64,000 bases of DNA. Source: an uncultured Lachnospiraceae bacterium. Its GTDB lineage: Bacteria > Bacillota > Clostridia > Lachnospirales > Lachnospiraceae. Each line of letters starts with the position of its first letter. The first letter of the stretch is position 1. Made by a program: the position numbers and the translations under genes. The stretch spans positions 57,205 to 121,204 of the forward strand of contig CAMRSM010000008.1 in NCBI GenBank assembly GCA_947053345.1, written 5' to 3'. The notes below the pieces were generated by a model. That model made no database searches and was not told the DNA's origin. It saw only the letters and a program-made list of their open reading frames with translations. This document shows, piece after piece, positions 1 through 8,923 of the stretch.

Positions 1-1
1 C

Positions 2-100
2 AAGAAACTGATCGAGCAGCACTATAAAGCACATGGATACACATCCCTCAACAGCTATGTCAATGCCCTAATCAATGCTGATATGGGCCTGCCTAGATAA
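2..100 (+). CDS. C-terminal fragment of a small protein (..KKLIEQHYKAHGYTSLNSYVNALINADMGLPR*), truncated by the window edge; resembles short ribbon-helix-helix-like proteins of mobile elements
   Basis: Open frame from window start to TAA at 98-100; identity is a guess from motif. Confidence 0.4.
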   Translation, partial: KKLIEQHYKAHGYTSLNSYVNALINADMGLPR

Positions 101-492
101 TACGGGAGTCAATATCCAGTCTGATAAAACGGTTTATTTTTCCTGTTAAACCATTAAGAAACGTTTCGGCATGATTTTCATTGTTTCGCAATCATTTTTC
201 TGAATACGGGGTATATATGGCATCCAGTCATGTAGAACGGGCTTTCTTTTCGTGCCGTTCCGATTCTCTTTCTTTGGGAACGCTGCGCGACCCCCGGTCG
301 GGCATACTACGCGGGCACAGCCCGCTCCGTGAGAAGCCCTCCCTTCCGGGGTATTGCGAACAAAATTTGTCAGGCTTCGCGCAAATCCAAGCACTACAGC
401 AACCATGAAAATATCCTGCCTCAAAAGTTGTCTCAACCTTGTCTCAACCTGCAAAGCCTTGCTCCGCGCGGGTTGTCTCATGTCTCAGAAGT

Positions 493-520
493 GCGCCTAG
501 GGTAATACTAACCTAGGCGC
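493..520. repeat. Inverted repeat GCGCCTAGG..CCTAGGCGC
   Basis: Arms 493-501 and 512-520 are perfectly complementary. Confidence 0.7.
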
Positions 521-542
521 GCGCGTAGCGCGAAAATTTGCT

Positions 543-626
543 TGCTACAAAAGTGCTACAAAAGTGCTACAAAAGTGCTACAAGCGCAAACCCTTGATTC
601 TACTGGATTGCGACATGCTACAAAAG
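543..626 (+). repeat. Iteron-like direct repeats TGCTACAAAAG (11 bp): 543-553, 554-564, 565-575, partial 576-584, 616-626, followed by an AT-rich tract
   Basis: Direct reading of the repeats. Confidence 0.85.
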
Positions 627-670
627 TTAATAAAAAATAATATTTATATATTGCGCGCGGGGATGCGGGG

Positions 671-713
671 GAAGCGGCGCGGTGGGGATAAACCCCACTC
701 CGCGCCCTGCTTC
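671..713. repeat. Strong GC-rich hairpin GAAGC-GGCGCGG-TGGGG-ATAA-CCCCA-CCGCGCC-GCTTC
   Basis: Nested complementary arms. Confidence 0.6.
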
Positions 714-1234
714 TTCTGACCCGCTACTCTCCCACTAACACCAAGCTCTGCAATGCAACAGGCGGTATTATTATCAAGGCAGGCTCTGCGCCCCTTCGGG
801 GCATTCTACAGACGGCTTTGTATGTGGGCTGTACCCTGCGCGCTACCGCTTGCCGCGAACCATGGCAGGCAAAAAGGAACTGCTACCGGACGAACTCTAG
901 CGCGCTACCGCTTGCACGCCCCCCTTCGGGATTGCTCCGCACGATTTTCACAAAAGTAGCCAAGAAAAGCATATGCTAATTAGTTCAATATGTTTTTGTA
1001 CTATTTTGGGGCATAATAAAAAGGGCATTTTTTTCAATGCCCCACATGTCATATCAACAAGCATTGCGTTTTATCCTGAGTTTAGCGAAATAATGGATAC
1101 TGCTCTTTCCTGCTTAGTAAGAATCCATTACCGGTATAAAATCTTTCGTATCCCCTATCATTTGAATTAAAAATCATTTGATGATTGCCCAACTCTATTT
1201 CTGAGATTTGTATAAACTGAAACGAGGATTTACG

Positions 1235-2296
1235 ATGAAAAACGATCTAACTTATTCGCAGCAAATTAACCAAGAAAACATAGTAAAACTTCGGCAACTC
1301 CGCGCCGAGCTTCCAAAATTTCTAGGTACATATTTTACAGGGGTTGATCAGGTTCTTGCCAGCCGAACAAAAATTGCGTATGCAATAGACTTAAAGACAT
1401 TTTTTGAGTACATAAAGAGCTCCAATCCACTTTACTGCAACAAAGAAATACGCGATTTTGGATTGGATATTCTTGAGACCTTAACTTCTGCAGATATCAA
1501 TGAGTATATGGAATACTTGAAACTGTACGAATCTTCAGAAGGAAAAACGGTAACAAACAACGAACGTGCTATCAAAAGAAAAATTTCGGCTGTGCGTTCC
1601 ATGTATCATTTCTTCCACAAATCGGAAGCAATATCGGTCAATCCTGCCATACAGGTTGATATGCCAAAGCTTCATGACAAGGCGATCATTCGTCTGGATG
1701 TCAATGAAGTCGCAGAACTTTTAGACGCGGTAGAATCCGGAAATACTCTCTCCAACTCCCAACAGCGTTTTCATGAAAAAAGTAAGCTGCGCGATCTGGC
1801 ATTGATGACACTTCTGCTTGGAACCGGTATCCGTGTATCGGAATGTGTTGGTCTGGATCTAATGGATCTTGATTTCAATAATGACCGGATCAAGATTGTC
1901 CGAAAAGGCGGATATGAAGCATTTGTTTATTTTGGCGATGAAGTCAGGGAGGCTCTTGAGGCTTATCTGGAAGAACGCGAAATGATAACCGGAATTATGG
2001 AAGGTCATGAGAATGCCCTCTTCCTTTCTTCCAGAAAACGTCGGCTCACAGTTCGCAGCGTTGAGAATTTAGTAAAAAAATATTCACAAACAGTGACAAC
2101 AATGAAAAAAATCACACCTCATAAATTGCGTAGCACTTATGGTACATCATTGTATCAACAAACGGGAGATATTTATCTCGTCGCTGATGTTCTCGGCCAT
2201 AAAGATGTCAACACAACAAGGAAACATTATGCAGCGATTGAAGAAGAACGCCGCCGCATGGCAAAGGACAAAGTAATACTGCGGAAGGAAAAGTAA
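1235..2296 (+). CDS. Tyrosine recombinase/integrase (XerC/D/S-like)
   Basis: Catalytic motifs GTGIRVSE, TPHKLRSTYGT, LGHKDVNTTRKHY; ATG at 1235 preceded by ACGAGGA (the ORF-track start at 1208 is a TTG). Confidence 0.9.
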   Translation: MKNDLTYSQQINQENIVKLRQLRAELPKFLGTYFTGVDQVLASRTKIAYAIDLKTFFEYIKSSNPLYCNKEIRDFGLDILETLTSADINEYMEYLKLYESSEGKTVTNNERAIKRKISAVRSMYHFFHKSEAISVNPAIQVDMPKLHDKAIIRLDVNEVAELLDAVESGNTLSNSQQRFHEKSKLRDLALMTLLLGTGIRVSECVGLDLMDLDFNNDRIKIVRKGGYEAFVYFGDEVREALEAYLEEREMITGIMEGHENALFLSSRKRRLTVRSVENLVKKYSQTVTTMKKITPHKLRSTYGTSLYQQTGDIYLVADVLGHKDVNTTRKHYAAIEEERRRMAKDKVILRKEK

Positions 2297-2315
2297 TTTT
2301 CCTTCCGCAGTATTT
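2276..2315 (+). terminator. Rho-independent terminator overlapping the integrase stop codon
   Basis: AATACTGCGGAAGGAAAA-gtaa-TTTTCCTTCCGCAGTATTTTT; the TAA stop lies in/next to the loop. Confidence 0.85.
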
Positions 2316-2342
2316 TTGATTATCTGATATTTCTGGTTTTAG

Positions 2343-2387
2343 GCTGAACGCTTGGCTTCGTATATGATACGGAGCCAAGCGTTCAGC
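2343..2387. repeat. Near-perfect 21-bp inverted repeat with 3-nt spacer (GCTGAACGCTTGGCTTCGTAT ATG ATACGGAGCCAAGCGTTCAGC)
   Basis: One non-Watson-Crick position (T/G). Confidence 0.8.
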
Positions 2388-2482
2388 GAATTTTACCCAA
2401 GATAAACTTCACGGACTATGTCGGCAAAATTCAATACTCTGTTTCCTCTCCTGCTCCAAACGGCTTATGTCCCATCAGCGGA

Positions 2483-5170
2483 TCATCTTCCTGTCGGATA
2501 ATCCTTAAAGAAACCTACAACCGTATCAAAAATTGTTTTTGCGGTCTTTCTCTGTGTTGCTTCCGTCGTAATAATCTTGCGGTCATCCGCGTTTGTAATA
2601 AATGCCAACTCAATCAGTACGGCAGGCATTCTGGTTTCGCGGATTACAACGAAATTTGCCGTAGCCACCCCTCGGTTCTTCGTGCCAAGCGCCTTGGAAA
2701 GGTTGTTCGTCAGTGTTGATGCCATCAGTTTTCCGTTTAATCCTCCGCGCATCGTACTCGTATTCAACAGGGAGTAATAAACGGAGGTTCCGTTTACGGA
2801 GGTTGAAGAAACCGCATTCATATGAAGACTGATAAAGAGATCTGCCTCCACTCTGGAAGCAAAATCTGCCCGCTCATACAGATCGATTTTTACATCCTCT
2901 ATCCTTGTAAAATATATTTTAATATCGGAATTTTTAAAATATTCTTTTGTGTAAAGGTTCAAAATTGTGAAATTGATATCCTTCTCGTTATATCCCCCAG
3001 CGCTTGCCCCCGGATCAATGCCGCCGTGACCTGCATCGAGAACAACGATTTTATCGTAGATTGCAGAAGGATTTCCAAGCTGCAGTGCAAAACCGCTTCC
3101 TTCTGCCCCCAACCGATAACCTTGGATGCGCGCTGTTGTCAGGATGATGTATGTTACGTTCCCGTCAGATCGAACCTCGATGTCTTCCACCACAGGATAA
3201 GGATTCACAACCGCGTTTGCCTGATAAAAACCGGTATGGTTTCCTGGTATGGAAATCACGATTTTCCGGTTCCAGTACTGATCCTCTACATAAAGATCCG
3301 AAACATCAATTCCTTCCGGTAACGGCACGAACATTCCGCCTGCAATCGGTCTGGAGTTGTCCGTGGAATCCGGAATCTTGTAATCTTCAAAATACAAATA
3401 CAGTGCATTACTCTCCTGCTCAAAACGCAATTTTGCATCAGCCCTCGTTTTATACATGAGCTTGATTTGGTTTGGTTCGGTCTCCACCATATATGCATGT
3501 TCAAAGTAATTTTCAAACAGCTCGTCCGGAAAAACAAGATTTCCAACGGTGTTGCATGTGTTATGGAAATACACCGCCTGATACCCGTTTTCTTCATCCA
3601 GGGTGTACTGGAAAGCACGGAGCCCCTTAAAGCGCATATACTGTCCGGCTTGGTTCTTTCCCGTCTCCAATCCGACAAGATAATTCGGAAAGACCGTAAT
3701 ATACAATGTACAGCCGTCCTCGGAGAGCGTCAGGTCGTAATATGGCAGTGAGTCCGAAAGAGTCAGTTCAATGACGGTTCCATTTTGGGAAGAATCCTGT
3801 CTTTGCAAGATATGTGTCACAAGACTTCCGGCAGCATTATTATATTCTTTTGTGAAACAATATGTATCACCCACCGTTACGGACAAACAGCCTTGCACAA
3901 GCTCACTCTTGACGGAACCAACCGGACGGTCAAACTTTAACACATATTGCTCATTGTAAATCTCCGCCTCGTTTTTTGTCAACTCCTGCAAAATGGCAAT
4001 ATCACCCGTTGCTGTCCGGACAAGCTCTGTCTGGGCATTATCCATTCGGTTTTCAAACCCAAGATAACGCTCTGCGTCCACGACAAAAGAATAATCGACC
4101 TGATCTTCCGCCACGGAAGGGAGGTAAGTCGGCAACGGTGCTTGTGTCGGTTTTTCCGGTGCAACATAGACCCCGACCTGGTCCGTCGTCCGGATTTCCG
4201 ATGTCTGAGTGGAAGAATTCCAGTTATAATCATATCCAAGCATCTCAGAAACAAAACGCCCCGGCACCATCAGAGCCATTGTCCCATCCGCAGTATTCGT
4301 GATGCAGACCGGGGCAACGCCGCAGTCAAAATATTCACCGTTACGGTAGGCGGCTGTACTATTCTCCTGCATGCTTAAAGTTATGTTTCCTTTTTTTAGT
4401 GTGATTTTTCCGGTTGCCTGGTTGAAAGAATAGCTGACCCCCATGGCCTTTTTGAAAACATTGTAGGCACGCAGCATCGCGGTATTATTGATCAGGATGC
4501 TCGGAAGGCTTCCAAGGGATATATTGGTTCCGTCGTAATTTACCTTCCCGGTCGTTCCAATATAGGACACCTGCTTGCCGTTATAGGACAATGTCATCGT
4601 ATCCCGGATGATCGCCGTCGATATATCACTGTCCCAACGGTAATTATAACCTAATGACTCGGCAACAAAACGGGTTGGTACCATGATGCGGCTGATACCG
4701 GCATCTACAAACCGTACTGTGACCGGAGCGGCATTTGCGGTGACTGTCTTTCCGTTCAGCAGGGCTTTTGTGCTGTTCATCGTCAGCACCAGTTCATTGC
4801 CATTCTTACGGAAAGTGATTGTGTTTTTTGCGGAGTCTTTTTTGCAGGAAACCCCAAGTGCACGGCTGAAAATCTCGTAGTATGGCCCAAGTGCCACTCC
4901 ATTGTCCGTGAGGATGCCGATGGTCTTTCCAAGGGAAACACTGCTTCCGTTATAATCATACAATGCCCTCGTGCCGGTATATGTAACTGTTTTCTTCGTA
5001 TTATAATAATATAGTTTGATTCCTCCTCCCTGCACTGGTCTGGCTGGAATCGTACATATTACCAAAACCATACACAGAAACAATACGGTTCCGCATCGTA
5101 ATTTCCCTGACCTGTTACGGCAAAATTCCTTTTCTTTCCATATAGTATTATTCCGAAACAATATGTACAC
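2483..5170 (-). CDS. N-acetylmuramoyl-L-alanine amidase (Amidase_3) with copper-amine-oxidase-like N-terminal repeats and AMIN-like region
   Basis: C-terminal VVLDAGHGGIDPGASAGGYNEKDINF..; two VPxRFVxExLGYxxxWxS repeats; N-terminal signal/TM. Confidence 0.9.
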   Translation of the reverse strand: MYILFRNNTIWKEKEFCRNRSGKLRCGTVLFLCMVLVICTIPARPVQGGGIKLYYYNTKKTVTYTGTRALYDYNGSSVSLGKTIGILTDNGVALGPYYEIFSRALGVSCKKDSAKNTITFRKNGNELVLTMNSTKALLNGKTVTANAAPVTVRFVDAGISRIMVPTRFVAESLGYNYRWDSDISTAIIRDTMTLSYNGKQVSYIGTTGKVNYDGTNISLGSLPSILINNTAMLRAYNVFKKAMGVSYSFNQATGKITLKKGNITLSMQENSTAAYRNGEYFDCGVAPVCITNTADGTMALMVPGRFVSEMLGYDYNWNSSTQTSEIRTTDQVGVYVAPEKPTQAPLPTYLPSVAEDQVDYSFVVDAERYLGFENRMDNAQTELVRTATGDIAILQELTKNEAEIYNEQYVLKFDRPVGSVKSELVQGCLSVTVGDTYCFTKEYNNAAGSLVTHILQRQDSSQNGTVIELTLSDSLPYYDLTLSEDGCTLYITVFPNYLVGLETGKNQAGQYMRFKGLRAFQYTLDEENGYQAVYFHNTCNTVGNLVFPDELFENYFEHAYMVETEPNQIKLMYKTRADAKLRFEQESNALYLYFEDYKIPDSTDNSRPIAGGMFVPLPEGIDVSDLYVEDQYWNRKIVISIPGNHTGFYQANAVVNPYPVVEDIEVRSDGNVTYIILTTARIQGYRLGAEGSGFALQLGNPSAIYDKIVVLDAGHGGIDPGASAGGYNEKDINFTILNLYTKEYFKNSDIKIYFTRIEDVKIDLYERADFASRVEADLFISLHMNAVSSTSVNGTSVYYSLLNTSTMRGGLNGKLMASTLTNNLSKALGTKNRGVATANFVVIRETRMPAVLIELAFITNADDRKIITTEATQRKTAKTIFDTVVGFFKDYPTGR

Positions 5171-5292
5171 GACCTTTCTTTTCTCTCTGCGTTACAACAG
5201 CTTCCTATCGTCATAATATCGGAAAAGCGTGTTATATTTGTGTCAGAATATTTAATTTATTTTTTCAATTTTTGTCCATCTCATAAAAAATG

Positions 5293-5673
5293 TTATGGTT
5301 CAATGTCATAATATGGAACGATAATATACGCCCCAGCGTGGATCGTATCTCCCTTTAAGCCATTGCTGCGCTTGATCTCCACAACATAATCCTGAAAATT
5401 TCCGCACTCTGGTGTATAATATGCCGCGGCGATACTCCAAAGGCTGTCCCCCGGCTGGATACAAACGCTCGTGACCGTCTTCACCGGAGCATTCCCGTCT
5501 TCTGCCGCAAGCGCCTTTGTCACAAAAAACAGGGAAAACACTGTAAGCAGCACGGCAAGAAACAAAATCAGAGCCCGGTCTGTAAAATACCGGAACAAAA
5601 ACAGCCTCCGCAAATTCCTTTTTCTTCTTTTTAGTGTGAACATACTTGGTTGTAACTCATAGATCATCATCAT
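5293..5673 (-). CDS. LysM-domain membrane protein, YneA-like SOS cell-division suppressor
   Basis: TM segment plus LysM (VCIQPGDSLWSIAAAYY..); divergent from lexA with SOS boxes between. Confidence 0.75.
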   Translation of the reverse strand: MMMIYELQPSMFTLKRRKRNLRRLFLFRYFTDRALILFLAVLLTVFSLFFVTKALAAEDGNAPVKTVTSVCIQPGDSLWSIAAAYYTPECGNFQDYVVEIKRSNGLKGDTIHAGAYIIVPYYDIEP

Positions 5674-5707
5674 ATCGGAACCCTCCTCTATCTGTTTTCA
5701 TTTTATC

Positions 5708-5721
5708 CGAACGTTCGTTTG
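5708..5721. promoter_or_regulatory. LexA (SOS) box CGAACGTTCGTTTG
   Basis: One mismatch to Firmicutes CGAAC-N4-GTTCG. Confidence 0.75.
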
Positions 5722-5733
5722 CCCTTATTATAC

Positions 5734-5747
5734 TGAACAAATGTTCG
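5734..5747. promoter_or_regulatory. LexA (SOS) box TGAACAAATGTTCG
   Basis: One mismatch to CGAAC-N4-GTTCG. Confidence 0.8.
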
Positions 5748-5853
5748 AATGTCAATACTCTTTTTTGTTCTTCTTTCCGTGTTGTTATTTTCCCACAAAA
5801 AGAGTCCCGAAAAACTCCCCCGTCACACAAAAAATGAAAATATCCTAAAATAA

Positions 5854-5867
5854 CGAACATTTGTTTT
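5854..5867. promoter_or_regulatory. LexA (SOS) box CGAACATTTGTTTT overlapping the lexA -35
   Basis: Near match to CGAAC-N4-GTTCG; overlaps -35. Confidence 0.7.
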
Positions 5868-5894
5868 GCATTTTGAAAGTATCTATGGTATAAT
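5866..5894 (+). promoter_or_regulatory. lexA promoter TTGCAT-N17-TATAAT
   Basis: -35 5866-5871, -10 5889-5894, 17-bp spacing. Confidence 0.8.
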
Positions 5895-5901
5895 GTCAAC
5901 A

Positions 5902-6083
5902 GACGTTATACCATCGCTGATTCGCCATCCGACCAGAGGGAGGGCATCTTCCTCGGCGAATCATATGCATGCTCTGCAGGGAAGCATGTCAAAACGACAT
6001 GATACCAGCGCCGGTTCGCCGTCCGACGAAGGAGTGCAATCCCTTTGGCGGGCTGTGTGCATATCCCGTGAGGGATCATGTCC
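5902..6083 (+). repeat. Two diverged tandem copies (~88 bp each) of a multi-hairpin element in the lexA leader
   Basis: Copies ~5902-5991 and ~5995-6083 align along their length, with paired arms preserved. Confidence 0.75.
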
Positions 6084-6191
6084 AAAGGCATGGCATAATA
6101 TCAACCGATATCCGAAACCACAAAATAACATTGAATCGTTACATAAGCCGTTCATGGCAGTCAGATTCATAATAAAACAGAACGGAGAAAA

Positions 6192-6812
6192 ATGATGTCA
6201 TACGGAAAAATCACACAGAAACAGCAAGAAATCCTGGAATATTTGAAAAAAGAGATCATCAACCGGGGATATCCCCCGTCGGTTCGCGAGATCTGCGAGG
6301 CCGTCGACCTTCGCTCCACTTCTTCCGTGCACTCCCATTTGGAGACGCTTGAGAGGAACGGCTATATTCACCGCGACCCTGCAAAGCCGCGTGCGATCGA
6401 GATTGTGGATGACAGTTTTAACCTGACGCGCAGGGAACTGGTCAATGTACCGATCCTTGGTGATGTGGCTGCAGGTGCGCCTCTGCTCGCCGTCGAAAAC
6501 ATTGAGGGCTATTTCCCGATCCCGACAGAGTACATGCCAAACGCCGAGACTTTTATGCTCCATGTAAGGGGGGAAAGCATGATCAATGCCGGGATCCTCG
6601 ACGGCGACCAGGTACTCGTCCAAAAACAGAACACGGCGCAGAACGGCGAATTTGTCGTTGCCATGATTGAGGATGGGGTGACAGTAAAAACATTTTATAA
6701 AGAAGACGGGCATATCCGTCTGCAGCCGGAAAATAACTTTATGGATCCCATCATCCTCGACGATGTCCAGATCATCGGTAAAGTAATCGGCATATTTCGC
6801 ATATTCCGCTAA
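6192..6812 (+). CDS. lexA: LexA repressor
   Basis: KITQKQQEILEYLKKEIINRGYPPSVREIC..; S24 peptidase C-terminus with GESMINAGILDGD. Confidence 0.98.
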   Translation: MMSYGKITQKQQEILEYLKKEIINRGYPPSVREICEAVDLRSTSSVHSHLETLERNGYIHRDPAKPRAIEIVDDSFNLTRRELVNVPILGDVAAGAPLLAVENIEGYFPIPTEYMPNAETFMLHVRGESMINAGILDGDQVLVQKQNTAQNGEFVVAMIEDGVTVKTFYKEDGHIRLQPENNFMDPIILDDVQIIGKVIGIFRIFR

Positions 6813-6912
6813 TGATGCGGCAAATCAAAACAGTTGCGGAATAAGCAAAAACAGTCATTTATTGAAACTTTTGCCACAAAATGCTTAAACCGCCAAAATG
6901 AACTTACATAAA

Positions 6913-6959
6913 AACACCCGGACGGGGATTTGATCTTTTATCATTCCCGTCCGGGTGTT
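6913..6959. terminator. Terminator between convergent lexA and rsfS
   Basis: AACACCCGGACGGG / CCCGTCCGGGTGTT. Confidence 0.8.
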
Positions 6960-6981
6960 CTGCCAAAAATCGGCCTACCAT

Positions 6982-7347
6982 CTAAAATAATTCTTCTTTT
7001 CCGATATCACGCCCATCCCTCCAGATGCGTTCCAGATCATAGAACAGACGATCCTCTTTCGAAAAAACATGTATCACGATATCTCCGTAATCCAACAGAA
7101 CCCATCCGGAGGAGCGGACACCTTCCACACGCTTCGGCTCAAAACCGCTCTTTGCGAGTTCCTCCTGTACTGCGTCCACCATCGCCTCCACCTGGGACGA
7201 GCTATTGCCGTTTGCAATCACGAAATAATCCGCCAGAATGGAGATTGTACCAATCTCGATTACCTTGATATCTTCTGCTTTCTTGTCCTCCAGCGCTTGA
7301 TACGCCAGCTTTGCCATAAATTTTGATTCTTCTGTCATATCTGTCAT
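6982..7347 (-). CDS. rsfS: Ribosome silencing factor RsfS
   Basis: ADYFVIANGNSSSQVEAMVDAV..; synteny with nadD/yqeK. Confidence 0.95.
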   Translation of the reverse strand: MTDMTEESKFMAKLAYQALEDKKAEDIKVIEIGTISILADYFVIANGNSSSQVEAMVDAVQEELAKSGFEPKRVEGVRSSGWVLLDYGDIVIHVFSKEDRLFYDLERIWRDGRDIGKEELF

Positions 7348-7361
7348 TTACCCCTTTCTTT

Positions 7362-7967
7362 CTATTTTCCGCACACTTCCTCATAATACCGCAACGTCGC
7401 AAGGGATGTCTCATCCATCCGCACCTTCTTCTCTGTGTCATCCCTCTCCTTTTTTTGCAGATAACCCACCGTATTCTTTGCGGCAAAATACACGGCAAGG
7501 TCAATATTTTCAAATGCCAGTCTGCGCAGCTCTTTTAAATCCGGCTCGACTGGCTGTTCCCTCCCGATCTCAATGTAATCCGAAAGGTAAATATTTTTTT
7601 CCATAAAAGACATTCCAGGCCGCCCGGTCGTGTGGAACCGGATCGCGTCCAATATTTTTTTATCTTTCACACCATACCGGTTCTCGGCATACCACGCACC
7701 AAGTTTCGCGTGCAGCAAATAAGGCTGCTGCTGCTCCACCGCACTGACAATAAGTCCTTTTTCCCTGCATTGTTTCAGAATTTCCTTTTCTGGCAGGCAT
7801 TTTGCACAATCATGCAGCAGGCCTGCGACCATCGCCTTTTCATAGTTTTTATTGTATGCCATTGCAATGCTCGCAGCAAGGTACGCCACACCGAGCGAAT
7901 GAATATAGCGTTTCCGTGTTAAGGTGCATTCCATTTCCTTCATAAGTGCATCAATCTTACCATCCAT
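7362..7967 (-). CDS. yqeK: HD-domain hydrolase, YqeK family (Ap4A hydrolase)
   Basis: HSLGVAYLAASIA..AGLLHDCAK; start MDGKID at 7967 with GGAG SD. Confidence 0.92.
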   Translation of the reverse strand: MDGKIDALMKEMECTLTRKRYIHSLGVAYLAASIAMAYNKNYEKAMVAGLLHDCAKCLPEKEILKQCREKGLIVSAVEQQQPYLLHAKLGAWYAENRYGVKDKKILDAIRFHTTGRPGMSFMEKNIYLSDYIEIGREQPVEPDLKELRRLAFENIDLAVYFAAKNTVGYLQKKERDDTEKKVRMDETSLATLRYYEEVCGK

Positions 7968-8589
7968 TCTCCCACTCCTTTTCCGGTTTCTGATAACAGC
8001 CATATTCTAATAGAAAATGTTCCACCGCTTCTGGGACAAGATAACGAACCGAGCGGTTTCCCGCAAGTCTTTCGCGTATTTCACTGGAAGAAATCTCCAT
8101 CTTTGGCGTATCAAATAACTGCACCCCAACACAGAACACACTCCGGATACGCTCTGCGGCTGCATGGATCTGCTCCGGGGAGAGCATTCCACGGCTTGTT
8201 GCCAAAAGGTGCACGTGTTTTAGGATGACTTCCGGGTTGCGCCAGGAAGGAAAAGAAATCAGTGAATCCCCCCCGATGATAAAATAGAATTCTGTCTCCG
8301 GGCTTCCGTTTTTTAACGCGCTCACCGTGTCTGCCGTGTAGGTTGTCCCGCCGCGCTCAAGTTCCAGCGTTGAAAGATAGAAAGCAGGATTTGCGGCGAT
8401 GGCGCGTTTGATCAGCTCACAGCGCTGTTCGTCCGGCAGAATGTAGGTATCCGCTTTTTCCTGCGTTCGTTTCGACGGCAGGAACATTACCGAGGAAAGC
8501 CCTGCCTGTTCCCTGGCAGACTCCGCCAATATCAAATGTGCCAGATGGATCGGATTGAACGTGCCGCCCATAATGCCAATTTTTTTCAT
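7957..8589 (-). CDS. nadD: Nicotinate-nucleotide adenylyltransferase
   Basis: MKKIGIMGGTFNPIHLAHL..; ISSSEIRERL. Confidence 0.97.
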   Translation of the reverse strand: MKKIGIMGGTFNPIHLAHLILAESAREQAGLSSVMFLPSKRTQEKADTYILPDEQRCELIKRAIAANPAFYLSTLELERGGTTYTADTVSALKNGSPETEFYFIIGGDSLISFPSWRNPEVILKHVHLLATSRGMLSPEQIHAAAERIRSVFCVGVQLFDTPKMEISSSEIRERLAGNRSVRYLVPEAVEHFLLEYGCYQKPEKEWENGW

Positions 8590-8603
8590 TGCCGCCGCTC
8601 CCT

Positions 8604-8906
8604 TTATTTTGGAAGTTCAATCTTTTTATTATTCTTTGATTCCCGGTATAACACAATTTTACGGCCGATCACCTGCACAACCTGCGAATTTGTACGCTCC
8701 GCCAACGTTGCCGCAATCTCTTTCGGCTCATCCATACAATTCTTAAGAACCGTGATCTTGATCAGTTCGCGCGCAGCAAGTGCTTCCCCAATGCCAGTTG
8801 TAAACTCCGGTGTCAGGCTTGACTTTCCAATCTGGAAGATTGGCTCAAGCTTCATCGCAAGCCCCTTTAAATAAGAACGTTGTTTGCTCGTCATTTTATC
8901 CACCAT
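8604..8906 (-). CDS. yhbY: CRS1/YhbY-type RNA-binding protein
   Basis: MTSKQRSYLKGLAMKLEPIFQIGKSSLTPEF. Confidence 0.95.
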   Translation of the reverse strand: MVDKMTSKQRSYLKGLAMKLEPIFQIGKSSLTPEFTTGIGEALAARELIKITVLKNCMDEPKEIAATLAERTNSQVVQVIGRKIVLYRESKNNKKIELPK

Positions 8907-8923
8907 ACCTTTCGCGGTTGTTT

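Noticed and set aside
146-481. 111-aa minus-strand ORF near the left edge
   Set aside because: Lies over repetitive sequence (repeated TGTCTCAACC) and lacks an SD or recognisable domain.
1006-1046. Hairpin GGGGCAT/ATGCCCC upstream of the integrase as a regulatory attenuator or dif-like site
   Set aside because: Looks like an ordinary terminator of an upstream transcript; no evidence for recombination or attenuation.
2822-4378. ORFs of 143-166 aa antisense to the amidase gene
   Set aside because: Antisense to a well-supported CDS; no SD or domain.
5866-6195. Short ORFs (60-109 aa) in the lexA leader
   Set aside because: Explained by the duplicated hairpin element; no SD, no similarity recognised.
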